This document shows, in pieces, positions 10,640 through 20,846 of a stretch of 64,000 nt of DNA. The position numbers and the translations under genes are program-made. The notes under the pieces were generated by a model. It was not told the DNA's origin, ran no database searches, and worked only from the letters and a program-made list of their open reading frames with translations. Each line of letters begins with the position of its first letter. The first letter of the stretch is position 1. Source of the stretch: Channallabes apus (Eukaryota > Chordata > Actinopteri > Siluriformes > Clariidae); NCBI GenBank assembly GCA_030522415.1, contig CM060112.1:1196001-1260000 (forward strand), written 5' to 3'.

Positions 10640-11196
10640 TAAAATAAAAAATGTATATGTGCTTGAATTCATGGTGGTAAAATGTTGCAGTTCCTCTATA
10701 ATCCTGCAGGTGGACACTTCACATATTGACAGGGGGTATTGAGCTGTCATTTCTCTAGATCTGAGATGCGCAGGTGATGGAAAAGGAACAGCCGATCAGC
10801 AGTAGTGTGTGGATGTCTGTGATTGGCTGGTTTTGTGGCTGTTTTGTAACACTGGACCAAGTTGAGTGAGCGTATAGGCAGAGTCGAGCGCGCACAGAAA
10901 ATAAATGTTGCACGCGCATGCAGGCAGAGTCAAGCGCGCACAGAATCAAGAAGTCGCGCGTGCGCGGAGAACATGTTGAGCGAGCAGGGGAGAACATGTT
11001 GAGCGAGCAGGGGAGACACCGCACGCGCAGAATCGCTCAGAATTGTGGCAGGAATATAACGTCATAATATTCCACCCTCAATGACCGATCGTGTGACTCA
11101 TTTAAAAATTCGCTTGTGCTCCTTCATTGCTGAGCTTCACCTGTCATTTAATATCGCCCCCCACTCGTCACTTTATGTAAGAAATTAGCAGAGGAT
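10640..11196. other. Intergenic region with a CpG-rich tandem repeat
   Basis: Near 10870-11030 a CpG-rich patch repeats GGCAGAGTC(G/A)AGCGCGCACA twice and a 23-bp unit containing GAGAACATGTTGAGCGAGC twice in direct succession (about 10966-11012). I see no open frame worth calling. Confidence 0.5.
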
Positions 11197-11204
11197 AATC
11201 AGTT

Positions 11205-11485
11205 TAGGGCTGCAACTAACGATTATTTTGATTATCGATTAGTTGGTCGATAATTTTTTCGATTAATCTATTAATCTGATTTTTTTTTTTTAAACTAAGC
11301 ACTTTAATTAGATGTTTTGCTTAACTATATTAAACCATAAATCAGGGTATTATTTACGTATATAAGTAAACTTTAAAAATGCAATAGCCACATAGAGTTT
11401 AATGATCTTTAATTTTGACATATAAACCTTATTTTATGTAAATCAACATTTTTGTTTTTAACAATAATTGCAGATGGCAAGTTGA

Positions 11486-11530
<45 letters not shown>

Positions 11531-11767
11531 GTTTAAAAAATACACTGACATTCAGTTGTTAAGAATGACCTCACTTTTAAATTCTCTTAAATTAATTCAA
11601 CTTAATAAGAATAATAATAGACTTCTAGATTATTATGATATTATTTTTAATTGAAGTGTCTCTTGCTACATCCTTTTCACGGTTTATACATTATTTCGAT
11701 CCTCTCGTGTATTTGATCCTTTTTTTTTGTTGTCTCAATAAAATAAAAAAAAGAAGAGAAAACTTTT

Positions 11768-11800
<33 letters not shown>

Positions 11801-12732
11801 CTGTATATATATACTGTATATATATACTGTATATATATACTGTATATATATATACTGTGTATATATATATATATACTGTATGTATATATATGTATATATA
11901 TATGTATATATATATACTGTATATATATACTATATATATACTGTATATACATATACTGTATATATATATATATATATACTGTATATATATATGTATATAT
12001 ATATACTGTATATATATACTATATATATACTGTATATACATATACTGTATATATATATATATACTGTATATATACACACACACACACCATTTTGCTATAC
12101 TAGACAGTCTCGTAATACGGCGACGTAGGGAGAGAGAGAAAATCGCCGCTACTGGATTCACTCTATTTATTTTGCCCTTTTCCCGCATTTCCCTCTGTAT
12201 AGCCTGTAGGATCATGGGATATATCCGGTCCTCCAAAGTATAAAATGAACGTGAAGAATACGCACTAGAAGTGTTTTCCTTGCGTTCGTTGGGATTTGAA
12301 TGCCAAGAAAAAGCTGCATGCAACGTTTTTTTTGACACTGTATAACCGCGCAGCCGGACAAACGCACGTCACCAAAGCCCGTGTGAACTCTCTCACTGAA
12401 TCGTATGCCTAGAAAACCCTCAGCGCTTCATCCGCGCTCACCGGACGACTGCCAGAAAACCGCTCGATTTTAACGCCCGATAAGAGACGTTTAATGTACT
12501 GTAAATTGCTCCCATACCTGGGAGGACTTGGGGCGCCGCGCTTTTTCCTGCAAACGCTTCTGTAACCTCCATTGCGCGAGCGACTGTGTATCTGTGTGTG
12601 CATTTGTGCATCTTGTGGTCGCGCGCCTCAATAACGTGAGCAGCCCAACTAATCGATAACGGCATTCGTTGACAACGAATTTCATGATCGATAATTATCG
12701 ATCAATTTTATCGATTAGTTGTTGCAGCCCTA
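11205..12732 (-). mobile_element. hAT-type nonautonomous transposon, family H, copy H1
   Basis: The 1528-bp element starts with TAGGGCTGCAACTAACG and ends with GTTGTTGCAGCCCTA. It is flanked by a perfect 8-bp duplication AATCAGTT (11197-11204 and 12733-12740), diagnostic of hAT transposition. The two ends differ beyond the first 12 bp, so the copy has a direction; it is opposite to H2 at 42767. On the minus strand, near 12572, an ATG opens a short reading frame resembling the start of a BED-finger transposase (ending SSQVWEQF; SSKVWEQF in H2), with no catalytic domain after it. A large TA-rich array has grown in the middle. Confidence 0.9.
11770..12077. repeat. (TA)n / CTGTATATATA array inside H1
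   Basis: About 300 bp of TA dinucleotides are interrupted at roughly regular intervals by CTG or TG, and end in (CA)n. The corresponding place in H2 (43501-43533) holds only about 30 bp of plain TA, so the array expanded after insertion of H1. Confidence 0.85.
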
Positions 12733-12740
12733 AATCAGTT

Positions 12741-13008
12741 AATCAATTCCTGTGTACTTTGGAGTACTATTATTGCCACGTTTGGGTCGCCGTCATTTTT
12801 TTAAAAACGCTCCCTATAACTCCGCACGTCACGGGTTCTCGCGACTAGACCAGCAGTGTTTAGGGGCCGGTGTTATGCGCTAAAATGCCCACCTGCCCCC
12901 CCAAAAACACCTTCCCCCCCAAACATAATCGCTGTCAAATATTGTATTAGGTTTACAAATTACATGAGACAATAAAATAAGCAATATTAAAATGTTGTAT
13001 AGGGAAAA

Positions 13009-13051
<43 letters not shown>

Positions 13052-13849
13052 CATGTATACTGTTATATTGTTCATTTTATAATAAAATTAGTTTTGTCTA
13101 ATTTTTCATCATAAACAATATAGTTTTGTTCCAGTGATTGTACTAAGATGGGCTAATAATGTCAATCTAGGCACTGAACATATTGAGAAGAAAACGCTGT
13201 ATTTTCTTGAATAATACTGCGGGCTTAATGCAAATATCTAAAAAGAGCCACTTGACATTAATGATGATCAGGGTTATACATCGGCTGTTTATATATTTGG
13301 GCCCAGGGGCAACAAGTTTTGTGTTAAAAGTGTGTCGCATACATAGTACCCCTACTCACCTCGGGGACAAAGAAAAAAAGTTCAGGCTCAGGAATTTTTT
13401 CCACCATCAGCCCTGAATTACAACTGTACAACACCTGGTAAACGTTTCTTCATGTGTGCTTGTTTTTAGCAGAGGGAGACTAAATTATTTCCAAAACACT
13501 ATATGTGCTACAGAGTTCTAGTTCCAGTCACACCCTAACCCCGTGGCGGAGTAAGTACTGTTCCAATACTTATGCTTATGTTTGAATACCTCGCCTGTTT
13601 TTTCAGGGATTTGTTTGTTTGTTTGTTTTTAATCTTTCTTGCATTTTTACCTAGTTTACATTTGTACTTGTGTTCATATTGTTTCCAGTCATTTATGTAA
13701 TACACTGTTCTTTTCTTTCTGCTACTCCTGGTAGCGGTTCCCACAGCTGGTCATCTATCATGTGAATCCACACCTTTGATTTGACCCAAGTTTTACGATT
13801 CCCCCTTTTAATTGGGCTTGGGTCCAGCACTAAGAAGAAGAAGAATTCT
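12741..13849. other. Intergenic AT-rich sequence, no gene seen
   Basis: It contains a (TA)n run at about 13018-13050 and a (TTTG)n stretch near 13610. A motif near 12875 (ATGCGCTAAAATGCC) occurs inverted in the palindrome-bounded element near 3565. No convincing open frame is present. Confidence 0.45.
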
Positions 13850-14050
13850 TAGTCACATTAACATTAATTATAGCACAGTGAAATTGTTCTCTTTACATAT
13901 CCCAGGTTTAAAGAACTTTGTCAGATCACAGGGTCAGCCATGATAAGGGTTAAGTGCAAGACTCAAGAGCCAGCAGTAGAGCTTGGTGGAGCTCTGTCCT
14001 TCTGAGCAGTAACTCAGAGCCTTAACTTGCTGAGCCACTTCTGCTGGTGC
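13850..14050 (-). mobile_element. Diverged tRNA-derived SINE, family A
   Basis: In reverse orientation it shares the head and body of the SINE at 5773, including CAGTAACTCAGAGCCTTAAC and GCTGAGCCACTTCTGC. It is worn and lacks clear target duplications. Confidence 0.6.
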
Positions 14051-14342
14051 AACCCACACCTCATTGGCTGAGATCGGTGTTTTTGCTGGGATGGCAACCC
14101 AGGTCGAATGTGTTGCAGGTGAGACAACACTTTTATTTCTGACCATGAATGCCATTATTAATACTTGAATGTGGCAGAAATATAGTAGGCTTCACACTGT
14201 CATGACTAAGAGCAGCACTTGGTTTTAAAACTGCTGTAAAATTGTTTCAAATTCAAGAGAGCCAGGAATTTGGCTTTGACAAAAACAAACTTTTATAAAT
14301 GAAATTTTTTTTTTAAGTACTCAGTGTTAATTTGGTCTTTTT

Positions 14343-15092
14343 GTGCCGCCAAGGAGTTTTATACACTTTAGACTTACTGTAATAATATTCTTCGGATTAA
14401 TTATAAGAAATGTATTCACAATTCCACTGTCTGAAATTATCTCAGATCACTATCTTGTCTCCATTCAAGTGTGTCACAGTGATAATGTACGCACAGCACC
14501 GCGCTACCGTATTAAACGTACATTCACATCAACTACCACACAGAGTTTTATCAGTAATCTCCCAGAGTTACCAACTTCGATTAGGCCACCGTCTGACCCC
14601 ACAGAACTCGATCAGGCGACTGAATATTTAGAGTCGACATTTCGTTGTACCTTAGATAATGTAGCTCCAGCTAAAAGAAAAATTATTAGAGATAAGAAAC
14701 TCGCTCCCTGGTATAACGATCACACGCGCACTTTAAAACAGACTGCTCGGAAATTAGAGCGTAAATATCGTCAAACTAAATTGTTAGTATTTCAAATAGC
14801 ATGGAAAGAGAGCATCCTGAACTATAGGAAAGCACTTAGTGTAGCTAGATCAACGTATCTCTCCACTCTTATAGAAGAAAATAAAAATAATCCTAGATTT
14901 TTATTTAATACCGTAGCCAAATTAACCAGAAATAAGACCACTACAGAAATCTCCACAACAACATCATGCAATAGTGAGGACTTCATGAACTTTTTTAATA
15001 ATAAAATTGTAAATATTAGGCATAAAATTTAACCGAACAATGTAATTGATGCAGATATTAACCTAGCCATGTCAGATTCAAACCTAGAATAC
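14343..15092 (+). pseudogene. LINE fragment: endonuclease end and pre-RT region
   Basis: The frame from about 14370 to 15032 gives the end of the endonuclease domain ([10 protein letters not shown]) and the pre-RT linker up to [16 protein letters not shown]. It closely matches the N-terminal part of the minus-strand LINE at 34558. Compared with that copy about 10 bp are missing just after 15027, giving an immediate stop. Homology breaks off at about 15092, where Tc1 sequence begins, so the whole RT is absent. Confidence 0.85.
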
Positions 15093-15470
15093 TTTGGACA
15101 CCCTGTACATTCTATTCTGAATCACAACATGAAGAAAAATGTGAAGTAAAAGACTCGAGCTGAAGAGGTTACAGTTCGCCAAAGAACACACTGACTGGCC
15201 TAAAGAGAAATGATGCAATATTTTGTGGACTGATGAAAGCAGGATTGTTCTTTTTGGGTCTAGAGGCCGCAGACAGTTTGTCATGTGACCCCCAAACACT
15301 GAATTCAAGCCACAGTACACTGTGAAGACGGTGAAGCATGGAGACACAAGCATCATGATATGGGGATGTAGCTTCTCGTACTGTGGTGTCGGGTCTATTT
15401 ATCACATTTCAGGCATCATGGATCAATTTGAGTCCATCAGAATACTTAAAGAGGACATGTTGCCTTATGC
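15093..15470 (+). pseudogene. Tc1-like transposase fragment
   Basis: Translation with frameshifts gives landmarks of Tc1 transposases: a WTDES block with the first catalytic aspartate near 15227, KTVKHGDTSIMIWG near 15331, and IMDQFESIRILKEDMLPYA ending at 15470. The sequence is interrupted at CCTTATGC by the hAT element 15471-17028 and resumes for only a few bases (TGAAGAG) at 17037. It cannot encode an active enzyme. Confidence 0.85.
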
Positions 15471-17028
15471 CAGTTGTTCTCAAAGTGTGTGGCGCCCCAC
15501 CTGTCATGTCTGTATTCCCCACTAGTGGGGCGCCACACACTGGAATGAACGAGAGGAAATTAGTGGAAAATAATAGGAAAGTGCCTATTCTAATTCATGC
15601 TTTTCTTTATTGATAATGAAGAGTGTACGCTCAAAACAATCACACGCAAATAAATGGATCATTAATACAAGTATATTTAATTGAAACCTGCGCGACCCAC
15701 TGGGCAGCGCTGCGCGACTCTGACAGAAATAAACCGCGCCGACCATCAAAATACATTTTACCCCGCTGGGATGCGCACGTAGAAACCAGGCATGGCAAGG
15801 CGGAAACAATATTAAACAGTCCTGACATTTTAAATAAACTGAGTCGCGCAGGTTTGTGATTCGAGCGGCGATGCGCGATCCACCGGGGCTGCGCGAATAA
15901 AACAGATCATCACTGCGCTGTCCAGATAGTCGCGCTGCGCTGTATTTGCGCAGATATTTGGTTTAATCGGGTGCCGCAGTTTCGTCCCACTTTTGATGTG
16001 TTTGGCTTCACATACACTTCGACAATGGAAGAAGACGGTGCAGCAGCAGTGAGTTTGCTTACATGTGACGAAACCAAGAACGAGGAGATTGTAAAGAAAA
16101 AAAGGTGCCTCGTCTGTGGTGTGGAATTGGTTTGGGTATAAGAAAAGTGATACGAATGAGATGAACGTGATTTGGAAGGTACACAAGTGCACTGTTTTAA
16201 CAAGTGGTGGAAACACGTCAAACATTTTCTATCATCTGAAATCCAAGCACCCACATGAATATGGCCAAAGTAAAAAAATGCGGCAAACCTCAGCAATTCA
16301 CAGTTTAAATAAAATTACATTATGTAAAACAACTTCTTTGTGTTTGAATTTTTATTTATGCATTTTCAGATACAAATTGCTATATTGTGATATATATCGT
16401 TATCGAGGTAGAAAATTGCTTCTAACGTGATAGAAGATTTTGGTTATATCACCCACCACTACTGAAGCCTATCTTGAGCTTGGATTCATGGTGGTGGCAG
16501 AAGAGAGACCCGTGTGTGTTTTGTGTCTTATACCGCTGGCAGCAGACCGCATGAGACCCAACAAATTAGGAAGACATTTAGAGACAACACACTCCAGTCC
16601 CATTAATAAACCACTGGACGTCTTTGAAAGAAAGCTGGCAGAATACAGACAGCAGGAGAATCACATGGTAACATCTGAATCAGTGGATAGCAAAACACAA
16701 ATGGCTTCATTCAAAGTTACATCTGTATGTAACTTTGAATGAAGCCATTTGTGCTTTGGCCAGTGCAAAAAAACTACAAACGATTGCTGAGCAACTAATA
16801 AACATGGGGTTAATTATGCAAAGATAAGTGACAACATAAGCCTTATAACAATTGCACGTGTATTTTATCTTGTTTTTAACTTGTTGTTTGATCTTATTGG
16901 TTTAGAAATTGATATTTCAATAAACAGTAAACTTGGCCGATTTCGTTATTATTTTGTTGACAAGTGGGGCTTGAAAATTCACTCACCCACTTAAGTGGGG
17001 AATGACAGAAAAAGTTTGAGAACCACTG
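15471..17028 (+). mobile_element. hAT-type nonautonomous transposon, family K, copy K1
   Basis: The element of 1558 bp has terminal repeats CAGTTGTTCTCAAAGT and, at the other end in reverse, CAGTGGTTCTCAAACT. A perfect 8-bp duplication CCTTATGC lies at 15463-15470 and 17029-17036. Inside, an ATG at 16025 opens MEEDGAAAVSLL. In a shifted frame follows a BED-finger signature (VVWNWFG, CTVLTSGGNTSN, FYHLKSKHP). A second zinc-binding block near 16490-16625 (CVLCLIPL, LGRHLETTHS) resembles the N-terminal part of ZBED5-like hAT proteins. The catalytic core is gone. A perfect hairpin at 16696-16753 marks the deletion region. A second copy lies at 55740-57130. Confidence 0.92.
16696..16753. repeat. 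Perfect 27-bp inverted repeat with 4-nt loop
   Basis: The arms 16696-16722 and 16727-16753 are exactly complementary, with the loop CTGT between them. It sits where the N-terminal coding remnant of K1 stops and the 3' remnant begins. Confidence 0.95.
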
Positions 17029-17043
17029 CCTTATGCTGAAGAG

Positions 17044-17455
17044 TAATATTTTTTTGATCAGTGTTCAAACAGACACTGGAGAGTCATTATTCATCTTTAT
17101 TAAGTGATGAATTTACAGTTTAAACAAAAATACTTGAAGTTTAATCGTTCTTGGGCGTCTCTGAACTAATATTTCGTTGTATAATCAGGTTTCTGAGATC
17201 TGCTGTTTGTACTACATGCCACAATTCCTCTACATTTCCTGGTTTTGCCTCAGAAACAGTATTTTTAATGTCAGGCCACAAGTTGTTCTGTTGGATTAAG
17301 TTCTGGGGATCGGACTGGACTCTCCATAACGTTAATCTTGCTGGTCTGGAACCAGGATGCTGCTCGGCTTACTGGTGTGTTTGGGGTCGTTGTCTTGTTG
17401 AAACACCCATTTCAAGGGCATTTCCTCTTCAGCATGAGGCAACACGACCTGTTTA
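17044..17455 (-). pseudogene. Second Tc1-like transposase fragment, opposite orientation
   Basis: On the minus strand this reads through transposase segments following the part preserved at 15093-15470. It includes coding for EEEMPLKWVFQQDN-type sequence near 17380-17440, with the second catalytic aspartate region, and the stretch around the SPDLNPTEQ-type motif near 17290. It faces the plus-strand fragment, so either two copies of one family lie head to head or one copy was partly inverted. Confidence 0.7.
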
Positions 17456-17692
17456 AATTCAAAATTCTAATTTTATTTGTCACGTCCACAGACATACACA
17501 GTACGATATGCAGTGAAATGCTTATATGACTGCCAGTGACCTTGAAAATAAAAGCTTAAACATAAGAAATAAATATGAAAAGAAATACTTTAGAAAATAA
17601 GATTAACTAGTAAAAAAAATACTGTACAAATTAAAATCAAACATACTGTACAAATAGGAACAAAATATCAATATAACAATATAGAAATATAC

Positions 17693-17862
17693 ATTTAGCA
17701 GACGCTCCAGACATTTTTATCTCATTACACATCTGAGCAGTTGAGGGTTAAGGGCCTCGGTCAAGGTCCCAACAGTGGCAACTTGGTAGCTGTGGGGATT
17801 TTGAACCTGGGATCTTCCGAACCGTAGTCCAATGCCTTAACCACTGAGCTACACCTCAGTGG
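17693..17862 (-). mobile_element. tRNA-derived SINE, family D (UnaL2-type tail)
   Basis: In reverse it carries a tRNA-like head (AGGTGTAGCTCAGTGGTTAA and GGATTTTGAACCTGGGATC complement) and the body GCCCTTAACCCTCAACTGCTC. The LINE-like tail is damaged in this copy. Better copies are at 34813, 37957 and 54266. Confidence 0.8.
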
Positions 17863-18027
17863 ATAGCTCCTAAAAGAAGATCACTCAGGTTTGTTGATGG
17901 TGAGGTGATTGTTTGCTTTACATCTCAGTTCCCCCTCATGTTTGTGTTTCCTTCTGGCTCCTCCCTTTTAGTTATGATGTCATAGTTAGTCCTGCCGGAG
18001 TCCCTGCTTGCATTCTACAGTAAATAT

Positions 18028-19118
18028 TAGGGTTGGGTACCGAACACCGGTGCCAATACGGCACCGGTACCTATAGAACCGGTCTGTACCAGACCGAAAC
18101 AGAATGCGAATTTCGGTGCCTCATTTCGGTGCCACTTAAATGCCTGAACTGTCGATTGAAATATTTGTTCTCTAGATTCATATATTTTTGTAGATTAATA
18201 GTTTATTAGATTAAATAAAAAAAATTAAAAGCACAAATCATCCGGAAATGAGAGACCATCCGACATGCGCGTGAATGCAGTAACTAACGTTACACTCGCT
18301 CTGACGGCAGCAGGCGGTCTACCGATAGCTTAGCATGCTAAACTAAACAACTCTCGTTAAAATGCCTAAAACTAAACCGTCGAAAGTGTGGCTGTATTTC
18401 ACAAGAAAGCAAATGTCTTACAGCAGTTGCGTGTAAAGGCGGAAACACGTTAAATCTAATGAAACATTCGAGGGCAGACGGAATAAAGTTTAAAGCAGAG
18501 GGAGGCACCGTGTTTAACAGCTTGTGGACAACAGCTGGCGCTATCAGTGTGGACGACCCTCAGTCCCAGTCACACCAACTGTAGCAAAAAGGAGTCACTG
18601 ATTATGATGACGTCAGCAGACTTTCCGCAGGTTAGTAGTAGGATAATGTAATGTTAATAGCAAAATGCTAATCTTGCATTCATGCTAACAAATAGTCAAA
18701 CGATTTGTAAAAAACTAATGTAACATGGATTCTGTTTATAATTATGGCTTTCCAGCCTGTACTAGTAGCACTACAACAGTGACCCCATGTACCATTGTAA
18801 AGAGGCTATACATGTCCTGTGCAGGGCAATAAGTCAGGAAAGAAGTCGTATTTTGACAGAAAAGGCAAATATGGTGAAATTTCTGCAAAAGAATTGCTAA
18901 AATTTGAAGCTTACATATTCATATATACTTTAAACTTTTAATATATTGTTAAATTTTAAGCATACATTTTTTTTTCAATAAAAATTAATTCTTGAGTCAT
19001 CCACTATAATTTTGTGGCTTAAAAGTATCGGTTCAGGCACCGTTTTGGCACCGGTACCGTTTTCAAAGTATCGATTTGGCACCGGTATTGAAAAAAACCC
19101 AAACGATACCCAACCCTA
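18028..19118 (+). mobile_element. hAT-type nonautonomous transposon, family G, copy G1
   Basis: The element of 1091 bp begins TAGGGTTGGGTACCG and ends with ACGATACCCAACCCTA, flanked by a perfect 8-bp duplication GTAAATAT (18020-18027 and 19119-19126). Near both ends GGCACCGGTAC-type palindromes recur. An ATG at 18362 starts MPKTKPSKVWLYFTRK, the start of a BED finger. The GGNTLNLMKH half of the finger follows in another frame. No catalytic domain remains. Confidence 0.9.
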
Positions 19119-19130
19119 GTAAATATACAT

Positions 19131-19815
19131 TCACATTATACATTGTGTTACCATACCTAACTGCCATCTCTCCCCCTCTGTCTCTTTCCCTCTCTCTGTC
19201 GAGCTACACATGTCGTTCCTGAGCTGCCAGTGATCCAGACTCCCTCTGCCCTCCGGACCTGTCTGACCCATCCTGGTGCCCCGCTTCTGCTTGGAGATCT
19301 CGTCACATGGATACCCCATGTGTCTCTTTGGGATGTGTCTGGTGTCTGGGGATGATTTCACTCTCCCATGAAGATGGTTCTGGCATCGACTGGTGTTGAC
19401 AGCTGTTTCTCTGGGGACTTGACTTGGCTGCAGTTGCTCGATAGTTCAAGACTGGAATTTCCTATGAGTCTACCTGAGTCTCCAATAAACAACCTGGACT
19501 CCATATTAACATCAATTAACATCAACTGTTATATTATGAATGTAGATCATTTCCTGCTATCTGTTTCACCCAGATGAGGATGGGTTCCCTGTCGAGTCTG
19601 GTTCCTCTCAATGTTTCTTCCTATTACCATCTCAGGGAGTTTTTCCTTGCCACTGTCGCCCTCGGCTTGCTCACCAGGGACTATCTGATTGTACTGATTC
19701 ATACACATTCACATTCCATACAAACTTAAATAATTCTTTTGATTGTGTAAAGCTGCTTTGCGACAATGACAGTTGTTAAAAGCGCTATACAAATAAAATT
19801 TTATTGAATTGAATA
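19131..19815 (+). mobile_element. L2-type LINE 3' UTR fragment
   Basis: It contains the conserved UTR blocks GAGGATGGGTTCCCTGTCGA, GTTTCTTCCTATTACC, AGGGAGTTTTTCCTTGCC and the tail GCTGCTTTGCGACAATGAC, ending in (TTGAA)n. It is the 3' end of the family represented by the minus-strand LINE at 31296. It is 5'-truncated and encodes nothing. Confidence 0.85.
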
Positions 19816-19844
19816 CATCATGTCAATGAGATCCAATGGACAGT

Positions 19845-20420
19845 ACCTGCGTACTATAAAGGTATTTGTCCAAACCTGTTACTTATTGAATTCAGGTTTT
19901 TCAATCTTAATGATTCAGCATACCAAGACATCTTGGACAATGTTATACTTTTTATAAACTTTGTGTCCACTGTTTGTTGAGGGTCCTTTTTAATTCCAAC
20001 ATGGCTGTGTCCCAGTGCACAAAGCAAGGACTATAAAGACAGGGTTTGATGAGTTCAGTGTGGAAGAACTTAACCGGCCCGAGCACAGACCCCTGACCTC
20101 AACCCCATCGAGTACCTTTGTGATGAACTGGAACGGAGATTGTGAGCCAGGGCATCTCGTCCAACATCAGTGTCTGACCTCATCAATGCTGTACAGAATG
20201 AATAGACACAAATTCACACAAAAACACTCCAACATCTTGTGGACAGTCTTCCAAGAAAAGTGGAAGCTGTTATCGCTGCAAAAGGGGGAACGACTCCATA
20301 CTGAAGTGTGTGTATTTAGATACAATGTCACTGCAGGTTTGGGGAAATACTTTTGTCCATATATCATGTTTCAACTTCCAGATAACCTCACCTGGATGAC
20401 TGTGAATCTTCAGACATTTT
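19845..20420 (+). mobile_element. Tc1-like transposon relic with transposase 3' end
   Basis: A stretch near 20000-20300 translates, with stops and shifts, to the C-terminal part of a Tc1-type transposase, including LTSTPSSTF in place of the usual DLNPIEYLWDELE and the ending EAVIAAKGG. Flanks such as GTATTTGTCCAAACCTG and AATACTTTTGTCCATATA are typical terminal segments. It lies just upstream of leader copy 2. Confidence 0.7.
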
Positions 20421-20570
20421 GTCCATGTAGTGTATATTTGCTCTTGTTGATTAGGAGTTCTACCAGGCAGTAGTCTGATTTAGTGCTTTATTATACAATT
20501 TGGAAAGATTTTTTACTGTTTCATTTGGTTATCCTTCGCCTTCCCTTGAGCTCATGAGTGCATTAATCAT

Positions 20571-20584
20571 CCAGTAGGTGTCGC
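20571..20584 (+). promoter_or_regulatory. CTCF-like motif in leader copy 2
   Basis: CCAGTAGGTGTCGC is preserved unchanged here although the bases just downstream differ from the other leaders. That suggests the 14-mer is under constraint or was converted. Confidence 0.45.
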
Positions 20585-20770
20585 TGTGATCGAGTTCCGT
20601 CACACGTTAACAGAAAGAAGAAAACAACAACGAGATGAGCTGAGCTTCTCCGACTCTACTAATCATCTTTACATTCCAATATTTCTGACCGGGTTTTACC
20701 CCCACAGTTCCATCTGATCCGTTGTGGGTGTATTTGAGGTGGTTAACTGCGTTCTGCTGTAAAGCTCAAG
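20571..20770 (+). other. 5' leader of ZNF-B, copy 2 of 4
   Basis: From GATGAGCTGAGCTTCTCC to the donor CTCAAG/GTAAGT (exon end 20770) it is essentially identical to the other three leaders. Its first 60 bp differ: after the shared CTCF-like block it reads GATCGAGTTCCGTCACACG where the other three read GAGCGTTTCGGTCGCG. The next zinc-finger exon on the same strand is 14.8 kb away at 35610, across a 9.6-kb minisatellite and a LINE, so this would be a long intron. Linkage is inferred from the repeated arrangement. Confidence 0.65.
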
Positions 20771-20846
20771 GTAAGTTACACTCGGCTAACAGTGGCTCAG
20801 TCCTAAATGGGCTTCTACTTCCTATGCTAGTGCACTACACAGGCTG

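Noticed and set aside
11635..12338. Long Tyr/Ile-rich open frames on both strands (about 200 codons)
   Set aside because: Pure translation of a (TA)n array inside a hAT element; not protein-coding.
13535..13744. Lysine-rich open frame on the minus strand
   Set aside because: Produced by (TTTG)n and AT-rich sequence; no supporting features.
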